DNA from: an uncultured Saprospiraceae bacterium
GTDB taxonomy: Bacteria; Bacteroidota; Bacteroidia; Chitinophagales; Saprospiraceae
Assembly (NCBI GenBank): GCA_937918905.1
Contig: CAKZSH010000307.1
Span: 1 to 37,690 of the forward strand
DNA length: 37,690 bases
Reading direction: 5' to 3'
Position numbers and translations under genes: made by a program. Numbering within the stretch: the first letter of the stretch is position 1; each line of letters opens with the position of its first letter. The notes beneath the pieces were generated by a model. It was given only the letters and a program-made list of their open reading frames with translations, searched no databases and was not told where the DNA came from. Below are positions 7,752-16,599 of this stretch, piece by piece.

Positions 7752-10634
7752 TTAATTTTTCAAATCCACCAAAATCTTTTCCACCGAACTCTCCCCTATT
7801 TTATAAGTATCCAATGCCTTATAAACTACATCATGAATTCTACGACGCACTTGATTTCGGTAAAGTTTAGTATTCGATTTATTAGGATGTATTCTATTTG
7901 AAAGAAAAATATAAATCAATCCATTATCAGGATCAACCCAAACACAAGTACCTGTGAACCCCGAATGACCATATGTTTTTCGAGACGCTTTTTTGGAAAG
8001 AGAATTAGCTCCACGTTTCCCTTTGACTACAAATCCAAGCCCTCTGTGATTACCATAACTCGCTTTAGTAAATTTTTCAATAGTGCTTTTCTCCAAATAT
8101 TTTTGATCTCCATAAACTCCGCCATTCAACAACATTTGAAAAAGTACCCCTAAATCATTAGCATTAGAAAACAATCCTGAATTACCAGCAACACCTCCTA
8201 AAAGACTCGCAGACTCATCATGAACGAATCCTCTCAAAGTTTGCTTTCGCCATCGATCATCCAATTCAGTTGGCGTAATAAAAGACGCATCAAACTTTTC
8301 CAAAGGTCGATAAGCAGTCCTTCTAAGATTAAGTGATTTGTAAAAATTATCATTTAAATAATCATTCAAAGGTTGGGATGTTTCCTTTTCTATAAATCGT
8401 TGAAGGAGATTAAAATTCACATCACTATATTTATATCGACCACGTCTTTTGGGTTTTAGAGATTCGACCTTTTGCCAAAGTGAATCTACCCATCTTTTAT
8501 CCATATACATTTTATTCGCCAACTGAATCGAATAGTTGCCATTTGGCTGATTGCAAAAATATTGATTACAATCGTCCGTAATTTGAAAAGTATCTTTTGA
8601 AAGATAGTATTTTGAAATAGGCATATTGGCCTGTAAACCTGAAGAATGTGTCAACAGTTCTTTAAAAGTCACTCGTCCTATTTTCGACTTTTTCTCCAAA
8701 TCAAAATGATCTTTCAACCGATCTCGAAGTTTAAACTTCTTTTTTTCAAATAACTTCATTGAAGCAATTGAAGTCGCTGCAACTTTCGTAACAGAAGCAA
8801 TATCATATAAATCAGAACTTCGAGTCCGTTGTTGTTTTTTATAGGTATGGTGCCCAAATGATTTGTTGAAAAACACTTTGCCATCTTTAATCACTAAAAC
8901 TTGACCACCAGGAGTTGCTTTTTTACTGATAGCAGATTGAATGATAGCATCAATCCCAACCAGTTTTTCTGGAGAAATTCCAACCTCTTCTGGAACAGTA
9001 TATTTTAATCTAGTGGTTTTTGAATTTACATGTTTCCCATAAGGCAAGTTTTCGTTTATTGCCAAAGGCAGCATCCCTTGTGCTGACATTCCCCCAAATA
9101 AGAGTTGCGGAACCAGAGACTCTGTAATCTTATTTTTTTCAAAAACTTGAATCATGGTCAAGGCGGTATCAAAACAATTTAAATTGAATGGATTCCCAAA
9201 ATTAACGATGGTAATTTTTGAAGTTTCCGAAAGATCATTAATTGATTTTATAAATTCTTTATGTTGCAAAGTGTCCAAAAGAACATTATCCAACACCACG
9301 ATGGAAGTAGCATGTTTATGAAAAACTGTTTTTAAAGGTTTAATTTTTCCAGTCTCATCAGGTATATGATTATAGTTTTGATAGTTGGCATATTTTGAAA
9401 AATAATCCTTAAAAACTTCTAACTTATCCTCACCAATATTTATAATTCTAAAATCTCTACGATACGTTTTGGTGTAGGGTAAAAGATCATTGTGATTATG
9501 AGCAAGAGTAATCGACTTTTCGAAAAGCTGTCGAGCGTAAAATTTTAATTGTTGATTTTTCAAAACTACCTTGACTACCTCTTTATTGATTGGTTCAGGT
9601 TTTTTTATAAGTCCTGAATACGTTTTTGCCAAAAGTATATTTCGTACTTTTTCATTGACTACTTTCTCCGAAATCAACCCTTCTTTAACAAATTCTACCA
9701 AATGCTTTAACAATACATCTGCAGAATTTTCAATAATAAAAATATCCGTACCTGCATGAATTAACTCATCAATAGTTGCATTTTCACTTACCTCAGCAAC
9801 AAGTAATCCATCAAAATCCATTTTATTTTTCAAGTAGTTTTTCAAGAAAAAAGTTTGATAACCTTTTAAACTATCTACCTCAAAAATTTGCTCATCAATA
9901 AAGAATCCTGAGACTCCTTTTTCAGCCAAAAACCGTTGATTTCTAAGTAAAGAATCCAGTACGCCAGTCGTATCATTTTCCAACTGATAAAAATCCGAAA
10001 ATGAATTTCCTAAAGAGATTATTTTTTCTTTTTGAAGGTTTTGTAACACTCTACTTGCACGTTCTAATTTACGCTTAGTATCATTTTCAAAAACTTGTAA
10101 AGGGTAGTTTTTATTCTCTGAGGAAACTTGATTAGCAGAGGGTGTAAAACAAAAATTTATACCCGCAGCCTTACATTGTTGAACATATAAATCCTCTAAA
10201 TCTTTCTGGATGGTATCATTCGAAATAGAACCAATGGAAGGTGCTTGTGGAAATTGAACCGCATCTGAAAACTGATTATTTAATAATACAACTTCTTGAG
10301 TGGCATGGAATAAAGGAGTTTTACTCAATTGATTGAGTGTATCTACTAGAGCAATATAATTATCCAACTCCAAATCATTTAATAATACTCCACCTATTTT
10401 CCCTTCCTTAACCCATTGAAAAACAGAATTTTGAACATTCTCATTTTTCATATTTGTTTTTAATACAATCATCTGCCCTATTTTTTCTTCAAGGGTCATT
10501 TTTAATAACAATGAATCTGCGGAAGTATTATCAACATTTAGGAAAGGGGTATATTGAGCAGGGCTGTCCTCTTCCGTCCTAAGACAAGAGAACAACAATA
10601 TCGTACTCAATAATATAAGAAGTGCTCTAAGCAT
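7752..10634 (-). CDS. Degenerate GH3-like domain fused to serine beta-lactamase-fold hydrolase, lipoprotein
   Basis: 960 aa. Lipobox Cys17 (LLFSC). Residues ~35-350 align in outline with the GH3 (NagZ-type) N-terminal domain: MTLEEKIGQMI, then a barrel ending AGTDIFII ... VRNILLAKTYSGL. The His-containing KH(F/I)PGHGDT motif and the catalytic Asp before it are not present; IISLGNSFSDF stands in the expected place and VAEVSEN where the nucleophile segment TDAL should be. Residues ~555-945 form a class C beta-lactamase/DD-peptidase-like domain with all three motifs: S614-V-T-K617, Y736-S-D738 and H890-S-G. The fusion is known in Bacteroidota and usually annotated as beta-N-acetylglucosaminidase plus beta-lactamase. 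Here only the second half looks active. Likely role is peptidoglycan or muropeptide processing in the periplasm (inference). Confidence 0.88.
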   Translation of the reverse strand: MLRALLILLSTILLFSCLRTEEDSPAQYTPFLNVDNTSADSLLLKMTLEEKIGQMIVLKTNMKNENVQNSVFQWVKEGKIGGVLLNDLELDNYIALVDTLNQLSKTPLFHATQEVVLLNNQFSDAVQFPQAPSIGSISNDTIQKDLEDLYVQQCKAAGINFCFTPSANQVSSENKNYPLQVFENDTKRKLERASRVLQNLQKEKIISLGNSFSDFYQLENDTTGVLDSLLRNQRFLAEKGVSGFFIDEQIFEVDSLKGYQTFFLKNYLKNKMDFDGLLVAEVSENATIDELIHAGTDIFIIENSADVLLKHLVEFVKEGLISEKVVNEKVRNILLAKTYSGLIKKPEPINKEVVKVVLKNQQLKFYARQLFEKSITLAHNHNDLLPYTKTYRRDFRIINIGEDKLEVFKDYFSKYANYQNYNHIPDETGKIKPLKTVFHKHATSIVVLDNVLLDTLQHKEFIKSINDLSETSKITIVNFGNPFNLNCFDTALTMIQVFEKNKITESLVPQLLFGGMSAQGMLPLAINENLPYGKHVNSKTTRLKYTVPEEVGISPEKLVGIDAIIQSAISKKATPGGQVLVIKDGKVFFNKSFGHHTYKKQQRTRSSDLYDIASVTKVAATSIASMKLFEKKKFKLRDRLKDHFDLEKKSKIGRVTFKELLTHSSGLQANMPISKYYLSKDTFQITDDCNQYFCNQPNGNYSIQLANKMYMDKRWVDSLWQKVESLKPKRRGRYKYSDVNFNLLQRFIEKETSQPLNDYLNDNFYKSLNLRRTAYRPLEKFDASFITPTELDDRWRKQTLRGFVHDESASLLGGVAGNSGLFSNANDLGVLFQMLLNGGVYGDQKYLEKSTIEKFTKASYGNHRGLGFVVKGKRGANSLSKKASRKTYGHSGFTGTCVWVDPDNGLIYIFLSNRIHPNKSNTKLYRNQVRRRIHDVVYKALDTYKIGESSVEKILVDLKN

Positions 10635-11140
10635 GCAATGCTGAGTTAAATTGTTGTAACTAAGTTTTGAAAATTATTAAGGAAACAAACGCTGTTTCTC
10701 TAAAACAAAAATGATTCAAAAATCAATTTTGCTTTCCTCCTGCTGACGGTTTTGAAAATAAATTCAAGTCAGTTGTCCGTTTCTTTGTGGTAGGTTTAAA
10801 TCTAGTAAGAATTCGATTAAATCCTTCTTGTGTGGTATATCTTTAATATACTAATTTTTAAGCGTAAAAACAAGCAATTAAGTTTCATTTTTCACTACTT
10901 TTTTTCATAAAAGTAGATAGTTTTATTTTTATGATGAGATCCATTTTGTTGTTTTAGTACTTCCAGATTTCGAAAAACTAAAAGGACTTTTTTGAAGAAG
11001 GACAGGTTTCAACTATCAACAATTTAGTTTAAAAATTAGTTTCCTTTTTTTTGTAAAATGATTATAATTTTAGAAGAAAAATATAGCGATACTATTGTTG
11101 AAGCACATTGCCTGATTTGACAGAAAAGGATTCGAAAAAA
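10635..11140. other. Gap without recognisable gene
   Basis: About 500 bases of AT-rich sequence upstream of the GH3/beta-lactamase gene. No credible open frame, RNA gene or strong hairpin. The promoter of the 960-aa lipoprotein should lie here but no good TTG/TAnnTTTG pair was found. Confidence 0.5.
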
Positions 11141-11239
11141 ATTAAAATCAAAATCAAAAACATTCACGGCGATCTTAAATTTTTCGATTTTCGATTTTCG
11201 ATTTTTGATTTTGATTTTGATTTTGATTTTGATTTTAAT
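11141..11239. repeat. Inverted repeat with TTTTGA hexamer tract
   Basis: The left arm 11141-11160 faces 11202-11239. The right arm carries about six tandem TTTTGA units, preceded by three TTTTCG-type units, against two units in the left arm. This is the second locus of the family seen at 2600-2715. It begins 5 bases past the stop of the following minus-strand gene. Confidence 0.85.
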
Positions 11240-11243
11240 CTTT

Positions 11244-12290
11244 TTAGTCAATTGTCTCGACTGTAATATAAAATCCATTTCCTTTTAGAATCCATCCTTT
11301 TTCATAGTCTTTGGATTTCATCTTTCTCACCTCATATTGACTTTCAGATAATTCCTCTAAATCCAATTGGGTTTTGACTTTTTTAACATACTTATTGTGT
11401 TTAAATTTCTTTTTCCCATCTATATAAAAAAGCAATTTTTGATTAGGGAATTGACTCATTGCTGCAGCTATTCTTTGTATATTTTTTTTACCCAAGTTAG
11501 AAAATTCTCCATTTGCTCCAAAATGTAAATGGAAACCTTGACTGGCAACGTACCAACGTAAATCATTAGCAGTTTTTAAATTATTTAAGGAAAGTTCATA
11601 GGGCGACCAATCGAATTCCGCCATGACCGATTTTTCGGAATCACAATCAAAAGGAACCAAAGGTGAAGCATGATCTAACAATATATTTCCATTTGGAAAA
11701 ACAAGGCCTCCTCTTGCTCGATAGGCTTCTAACACAATGTTTTTATAATTATTTTTTGGTGTAAATTTAAACGTATAATTCAACCACTCTTCATTTTTTA
11801 TTCTAGGGCTAATGGCTAATAATTCACCTTTTTCACACCCTTTTTCACCTCCCCAAATTCTTAAAACAATGGGTTCTGTAAAATCTTTTTCTCCTTCCTG
11901 TTCTTTGTCCTTAATAAAACTTTTATAAGCCAAAGACTGACTTAATTTAATTCTAAAAATATAGCATTGATTCGCCATCATAGGCTGTGATAAGGTTTGC
12001 CCAACTGATTCCCAAGTTTTGTTTTCCCTGACAACCATTGCCATATAGGTGCTTTCATGAACTGCTTTTTGTTTTACTCCAAATAGTTGATCAGGAGTAG
12101 GATGAATATCAGGAGGGGTTTCTTCTGGGAATTTTTCATCTCCACAATTATCCCAACCAGAGGGCGTAATTCCAGGCCGTGGGTAGTCTTCAAATGAAGG
12201 ATTAATTAACCAAATCACTTTTATTTGCGCATTGACATAGGTTGCAAAAAAAAGGAAGAAAAAAATAAACTTTATAATCGATCTGTTCAT
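11244..12290 (-). CDS. Secreted protein of unknown function
   Basis: 348 aa from the ATG at 12290-12288. I prefer this start because it gives a clean signal peptide (MNRSIIKFIFFFLFFATYVNAQ); a start 23 codons upstream would bury it and lie in the upstream terminator hairpin. The mature N-terminus (NPSFEDYPRPGITPSGWDNCG) resembles the beginning of carbohydrate-binding jelly-roll modules often found in secreted Saprospiria proteins. Residues about 60-215 look beta-rich (VGQTLSQPM, CYIFRIKLS, WLNYTFKFTP). The C-terminal ~110 residues alternate helix and strand, weakly reminiscent of an OmpA-like fold but without the peptidoglycan-binding motif. No catalytic signature seen. Product predicted periplasmic or surface-located. 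Confidence 0.75.
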   Translation of the reverse strand: MNRSIIKFIFFFLFFATYVNAQIKVIWLINPSFEDYPRPGITPSGWDNCGDEKFPEETPPDIHPTPDQLFGVKQKAVHESTYMAMVVRENKTWESVGQTLSQPMMANQCYIFRIKLSQSLAYKSFIKDKEQEGEKDFTEPIVLRIWGGEKGCEKGELLAISPRIKNEEWLNYTFKFTPKNNYKNIVLEAYRARGGLVFPNGNILLDHASPLVPFDCDSEKSVMAEFDWSPYELSLNNLKTANDLRWYVASQGFHLHFGANGEFSNLGKKNIQRIAAAMSQFPNQKLLFYIDGKKKFKHNKYVKKVKTQLDLEELSESQYEVRKMKSKDYEKGWILKGNGFYITVETID

Positions 12291-12318
12291 TCTGTTTTTT
12301 TCATAAAGATAGAATAAC

Positions 12319-12360
12319 AAAAAAAAATGTCTACATTTTATCAAATAAAATGTAGACATT
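12319..12360 (-). terminator. Intrinsic terminator of the HHH gene
   Basis: A perfect 15-bp stem (12326-12340 with 12346-12360), a 5-base loop, and on the minus strand a run of T immediately after it. It lies about 115 bases past the stop of the 529-aa gene, separating it from the secreted-protein gene. Confidence 0.88.
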
Positions 12361-12474
12361 AATGAGTTGATTATTGAAGCGGTTAAATAGTCGATTAGGT
12401 CATATTGTGATCGAAAATATTATTTTTCAAGTTATAATTCACGTTAGTATAATTAACCAATCAACTTCAATGAC

Positions 12475-14064
12475 TTATTCCTTTCCTCCATCCAATTCAT
12501 CTTGATAAGCCTTCAAAGATTGCCAATCGCCATCGTGAGCCATTTTTGCTTGTTTTGCCCATGTACCGGGATTCGCCAATTTATACCTTGAACCCGCAGC
12601 ATCGAGTACTTTTTGAATATCTGCAATTTTGGTCTCCGATAATTTTTTCCAAGTAGTGAGTCCTGCATTCTTTAGTAACTCTTCAATCTTCGGCCCTACG
12701 CCTTCAATTACTTTTAAGTCGTTGGCTTTATAGGTTTTGAAACCCATTGCTTTTGCATATAATTTTTCAACTTTAGAATCGCTCTCCTTATCACTAGCCC
12801 CACCTAAGACTTTTTGGTATTTAACCAATTTTGTCCAATCTCCTTTGTGTGCCATTTCTGCCTGTTCAGACCAAGTGGAAGGGTTATGCATTTTATATCG
12901 AGGTCCTGCATCAGTTAAAATTCCAACTAATTTTTCGTTATCTGAATTCGCTAAATCCAACCAAGAATTGATTCCTGCTCCTTTTAACAAGCCTTCAATT
13001 TTAGGGCCAACGCCTTCTACTATTTGTAAATTATCATCTCCAAAAGCAACACCATAACCTGATTTTTTACCAGATCCTGCTTTTACTTTTTCATCCTTTT
13101 TCTTCTTTCCTTTTTTCCCTTTCTTTTTATTTTTGCTTTTTTTCTTCTTTTTCTTTTTCTTCTTCTTTTTACCTTCTCCAGGTTCTTCTCCCTCCTGAAC
13201 TGCTCTTGCTGCAAGTAGTTGTTCCAATTCAGTAATTCGAGTTTGATAACCTTCTATTTCAGCACTATTATCAGCAGGTGTTTCTTGAAGCTTCATTTCC
13301 ATATTTCCTAAATTGGATTTTAGATGTGCATAATCTGATTCCATTTTAGTATTTGCTTCATAGGATATAGCCAATTTTTTCTCCAAATCAGCAATACGAG
13401 ATTGGTACTCTTCCATATCTCCTGAATTATCACTACTTGTTAGTGGAATCGCCTGAGCAGACAAAGTTGCAATATCAGCTTGTAGATTTGAGTTCGTAGA
13501 ATTGGCAGCCTCTAGCTGTTTTTCTAATTCTGCAATACGAGTCAAGTCCTCAGTACTACTTGCTATCCCTAATCCTTTACTACTACCTTCTAGTTGAGTT
13601 TGTACATCATTAAATTTACTTTTCAAAGTAGAATAGTCGCCTTGCAACTTCAAGTTAGTATTTCTTGAAACCTCCAATTGAGATTCTAGTTCATTTATTT
13701 TATCAGTCAAAGGAGTAGTATCCACAACTTCTCCCGTTCCACCACCTGATGCAATTGCATTGTTATATTTACCTTCCAATGCTCTGTATTTCAAATTATA
13801 ATCCGAAATTTTAGATTGCAAAGTAGCATATTCACCACTTAACTTTTCTTTATCATATCTCGCTTGAGAAAGGTGATTTTCAGTTTCAGTAAACTTAGAC
13901 TTCCAACTGGAAATATCTCCATGCAATCCGTCAATCTCTGAACGGTAACTACTACCCTTTGTCCAACTCCATAATAACCAACCTAAAAGCCAAGCAAAAA
14001 ATAGTAATGGTAATAACCACCATGTGCAATTTGGGCAACTTGAAAGAATTCCTAATGTTATCAT
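12475..14064 (-). CDS. Membrane-anchored coiled-coil protein with two helix-hairpin-helix domains
   Basis: 529 aa. One membrane anchor at about residues 14-33 (WWLLPLLFFAWLLGWLLW), then a coiled coil to ~290 with heptad-like blocks (RIAELEKQLEAA, RIADLEKKLAIS, RITELEQLLAAR), then a very basic, almost pure Lys linker at ~298-326. Two tandem ~75-residue domains follow (about 344-420 and 449-525), each starting L(Q/K)(V/I)(V/I)EGVGPKIE.LLK.AG, the helix-hairpin-helix of the flap-endonuclease-like / DUF4332 type. Each ends with NP.TW..QA.MAH.GDW. No nuclease active-site residues are visible, so DNA or protein binding is the safer reading. The OmpA gene lies 71 bases upstream on the same strand, a neighbour pairing I associate with Bacteroidota envelope loci. 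Confidence 0.85.
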   Translation of the reverse strand: MITLGILSSCPNCTWWLLPLLFFAWLLGWLLWSWTKGSSYRSEIDGLHGDISSWKSKFTETENHLSQARYDKEKLSGEYATLQSKISDYNLKYRALEGKYNNAIASGGGTGEVVDTTPLTDKINELESQLEVSRNTNLKLQGDYSTLKSKFNDVQTQLEGSSKGLGIASSTEDLTRIAELEKQLEAANSTNSNLQADIATLSAQAIPLTSSDNSGDMEEYQSRIADLEKKLAISYEANTKMESDYAHLKSNLGNMEMKLQETPADNSAEIEGYQTRITELEQLLAARAVQEGEEPGEGKKKKKKKKKKKSKNKKKGKKGKKKKDEKVKAGSGKKSGYGVAFGDDNLQIVEGVGPKIEGLLKGAGINSWLDLANSDNEKLVGILTDAGPRYKMHNPSTWSEQAEMAHKGDWTKLVKYQKVLGGASDKESDSKVEKLYAKAMGFKTYKANDLKVIEGVGPKIEELLKNAGLTTWKKLSETKIADIQKVLDAAGSRYKLANPGTWAKQAKMAHDGDWQSLKAYQDELDGGKE

Positions 14065-14101
14065 ATTTAAGTATATTTATTTTAAGGATGTTTTTTGTAA
14101 A

Positions 14102-14120
14102 AATTCCGTTTTACGGAATT
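14102..14120 (-). terminator. Intercistronic hairpin between OmpA and HHH genes
   Basis: Perfect 8-bp stem AATTCCGT/ACGGAATT with a 3-base loop, followed on the minus strand by TTTAC. It is 15 bases past the OmpA stop. The weak U-tract suggests a partial terminator or an mRNA processing/stability site rather than a full stop. Confidence 0.5.
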
Positions 14121-14135
14121 GAAAATATTGGTTTA

Positions 14136-14993
14136 TCAATTTAAAATTTTAATGACCACTCGTCTATTTTTATGTTCTCCTTCTTTGGTTCGGTTGGAAC
14201 CAATCGGTTGTGATTCACCTTTGGAATTAATTTTTATTTGTTCTTTATTCACACCTTTGCTCATCAATAATTTTTTGATTGCAAATGCTCGATCCAAACC
14301 TAAACGGTAATTAAATTTGCTATCACCAGTACTATCCGTATGACCTGTAATAGTAATGTTTCTTCCAGAGTCCACTAAGTTACCAGCAAGCACATCTAAT
14401 TTATCTTCCACTTCTTTATTGGTATCTTTTATATTAGAATTGAATGGGAAAAATATCATAAATCGATCCTCATCAAATTCCACAACTGTTGTCTCTTCAA
14501 TATTTATGCTTTTGTCAATCCAATTAAATTCGACAGCTTCAAAAAGATTCTCTTGCATACCTTCGATGTCATCAATCAATTTACTGTTGACCAAAATTCG
14601 ATTACCAGGAATCATATCCGTTAGCAATCCTTTGACTTGTCTGGCACGAGCAAATCCTAGACTTTCATCTTCATCAGCAAAATAATGACCTGTAATTTCC
14701 AATACATTATATTCAGTTAGATTATTCGCTATCTCACTTTTATAATCTTCAAAACCATCACCTGTGACCGCCGTTGAATCTAACCAATTAAAAGTAAGGG
14801 GACCTAATGTTGAGGCAGGATCAATATCTGTTTCCAAAGGGATAATTTCATCTTTATCGTCATCTTGAATGACCGCCGCAGAAGCTGCTGCATCTCCGCA
14901 ACATATTCCTGCTACTTTTTGGGTATAAAACCAATGCGCCCCAACAAAATACAGAAGTGTTGCTAAAAGTAAAAAAATGGTTCTCAAACTCAT
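14136..14993 (-). CDS. OmpA family cell-wall-anchoring protein
   Basis: 285 aa from the ATG at 14993-14991, chosen because it starts directly before the hydrophobic anchor (MSLRTIFLLLATLLYFVGA); an in-frame ATG 20 codons earlier (15053) cannot be excluded. The C-terminal ~100 residues are an OmpA domain: ITGHTDSTGD with the Asp that binds diaminopimelate, and the closing Arg in NRRVVIKIL. A second, weaker OmpA-like unit precedes it (LEITGHYFADEDESLGFARARQVKGLL), so the protein appears to hold two such modules, the first degenerate. It should tether the envelope to peptidoglycan. It is upstream of the HHH gene on the same strand. Confidence 0.88.
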   Translation of the reverse strand: MSLRTIFLLLATLLYFVGAHWFYTQKVAGICCGDAAASAAVIQDDDKDEIIPLETDIDPASTLGPLTFNWLDSTAVTGDGFEDYKSEIANNLTEYNVLEITGHYFADEDESLGFARARQVKGLLTDMIPGNRILVNSKLIDDIEGMQENLFEAVEFNWIDKSINIEETTVVEFDEDRFMIFFPFNSNIKDTNKEVEDKLDVLAGNLVDSGRNITITGHTDSTGDSKFNYRLGLDRAFAIKKLLMSKGVNKEQIKINSKGESQPIGSNRTKEGEHKNRRVVIKILN

Positions 14994-15467
14994 AGTGTTT
15001 TTTTTGTGAACAAAAGGGTGAATATCTGATGTGTAAAAATCGGTTCCAGACATTGTTGTTTTTTGAAAAAACTCAATGTTCAGTACGTAATTTCACGTAA
15101 TCAATGAAGCTAAATTAATCAATTATTTTAAAAATGGTAGGCTTTTGGAAATAAGTATGTTTAATGTTAGAAATTGTAAATCCCAGTTTTTCTATTTAAA
15201 AATAGGCAAAAAAAGAAACGTTCTTTGTAAAGAACTCGTTTTATCTCATAAATTCCATTCCTCTAAATTCGGTTTTTTTAAGGGAAAAAACAATTTAATT
15301 GCAAAATTTCAAAACAACTAATTTTTGGTTGATTGGTAAATTGGTGAATTAGTTGATTTGACTATTGGTAAACGAATATTTGGAGTTGTGGATTTGATTT
15401 AGATTCAAGTTGCGATTTAGGAAGAGCCTTACAAATCAACTCTCAAAAAAATTAAAAATCACATTAA
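14994..15467. other. Divergent gap between the OmpA gene and proC
   Basis: AT-rich spacer holding the promoters of two divergent genes. A weak 9-bp inverted repeat (CAACTAATT at 15315 facing AATTAGTTG ending 15355) lies in a segment rich in TTGGT/ATTGG words (15326-15372), similar in style to the other word repeats. No gene seen. Confidence 0.4.
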
Positions 15468-16286
15468 ATGAAAATATTGGTAATCGGTGGCGGTAATATG
15501 GGAATGACCTATGCTCAAAGTTTTTTGCGCAGTCATATCACTAACAAAAAAGACATGATGATCCTTGAAAGGTCACCTGAAAAAGCTAAAGTTCTATCAA
15601 AAAAAGATATTGGAACGATTTACGGAACACCTAATGCTTGTTTTGAAAATGCTGACCTAATTATTTTTGCCGTAAAACCTCAAGATGCAAATGCATTGTT
15701 TGAAACCATTAAACCAATGGTGGATCCTCAACAAGTTTTTCTTTCTATTATGGCAGGTGTAAAAATCGAAACCATCAGCGAAGCCCTCGGAGTAAAAAAA
15801 ATAATCAGAGCCATGCCTAATCTTCCTGCCCAAATCGGAATGGGAATGACTGCTTTCACCTCAACTAATGAGGTCACTCGTATCGAATTGGTCATGGTTC
15901 AAAATTTACTCAACACTACTGGTAAAACAATTTATGTAGAGGATGAAAAAGCAATTGATGCAACAACTGCAATTTCTGGAAGTGGCCCTGCTTATGTTTT
16001 TTATTTTATGGATGCTATGATGAAGGCCGCAAGGGATATGGGTTTCAATAATTCTGAAGCGGAATTATTGGTTAGTCAAACATTTAAAGGTGCTGTTGAC
16101 TTATATAATAAAAATAGTTTCTCATGCGATGAATGGATTAAAATGGTTTCTTCAAAAGGAGGAACTACCGAGGCGGCAATAAATTGTTATAATAATAAAA
16201 ATTTAAGTTCAGAAATCATCGCTGGAGCACAAGCTGCTTTTGACCGAGCGGAAGAACTAGGGAAAGTTAAAGTGGCTCGTGATTAG
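15468..16286 (+). CDS. proC: Pyrroline-5-carboxylate reductase
   Basis: 272 aa, the usual length. It catalyses the last step of proline synthesis, NAD(P)H-dependent reduction of 1-pyrroline-5-carboxylate to L-proline, in the cytoplasm. Seen: the Rossmann loop GGGNMG at residues 7-12, a second strand IIFAVKPQD, the proline-site signature AISGSGPAYVFYFMDAMMKAA, and the C-terminal dimerisation/active-site segment (VSSKGGTTEAAI). The start is the only ATG before the Rossmann strand. It appears to be a lone gene; rmuC follows 313 bases later, after two hairpins. Confidence 0.96.
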   Translation: MKILVIGGGNMGMTYAQSFLRSHITNKKDMMILERSPEKAKVLSKKDIGTIYGTPNACFENADLIIFAVKPQDANALFETIKPMVDPQQVFLSIMAGVKIETISEALGVKKIIRAMPNLPAQIGMGMTAFTSTNEVTRIELVMVQNLLNTTGKTIYVEDEKAIDATTAISGSGPAYVFYFMDAMMKAARDMGFNNSEAELLVSQTFKGAVDLYNKNSFSCDEWIKMVSSKGGTTEAAINCYNNKNLSSEIIAGAQAAFDRAEELGKVKVARD

Positions 16287-16296
16287 GAAACCCCAT

Positions 16297-16429
16297 TTTG
16301 AATATCGAACAATCGAACAAGGAACAAGGACTGTCAAAGTTTGACGAGCGAATGGTGATAAGTAGAACTCACAAGTATTCGTCAACCTTCGACATTCCTT
16401 GTTCCTTGTTCGATTGTTCGATATTCAAA
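16297..16429. repeat. Perfect 34-bp inverted repeat, CCTTGTTC word family
   Basis: Bases 16297-16330 and 16396-16429 are exact reverse complements around a 65-base spacer. Each arm is itself repetitive (CGAACAATCGAACAAGGAAC). A diverged single copy, starting TTCGACATTCCTTGTTCC, lies at 25259-25307. The stop-free 61-codon frame across this locus is a product of the repeat, not a gene. Confidence 0.93.
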
Positions 16430-16500
16430 AGAGCCTGCGCCTCATCTTTCCATATTTTTTTCGTAGCTTTACCATGTCATTAATTATCCACTAATTAATG

Positions 16501-16548
16501 TAAGTATTGGGACACAAAAAATAATAAGTTATTATGTCCCAGTACTTA
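16501..16548. repeat. Short inverted repeat upstream of rmuC
   Basis: TAAGTATTGGGACA (16501-16514) faces TGTCCCAGTACTTA (16535-16548) with one mismatch around a 20-base AT loop, 52 bases before the rmuC start. It could be an operator, a leader hairpin, or another small word palindrome. Confidence 0.7.
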
Positions 16549-16599
16549 AAAACAGACTTTCATAAAAATCAGAAGAGGGGGAAATGAAAAAGTTACATA

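Noticed and set aside
11036..11278. 80-codon Lys/Ile-rich open frame on the minus strand
   Set aside because: Its KIKIKIKIK stretch is the TTTTGA tandem repeat read in one frame, and it overlaps the start-distal end of a real gene.
13088..13175. Lys-rich run as a sequencing or assembly artefact
   Set aside because: The frame stays open across the run and continues into two good HHH domains, so the linker is taken as real.
16298..16483. 61-codon open frame on the plus strand
   Set aside because: It consists of the perfect 34-bp inverted repeat and its spacer; no credible protein features.
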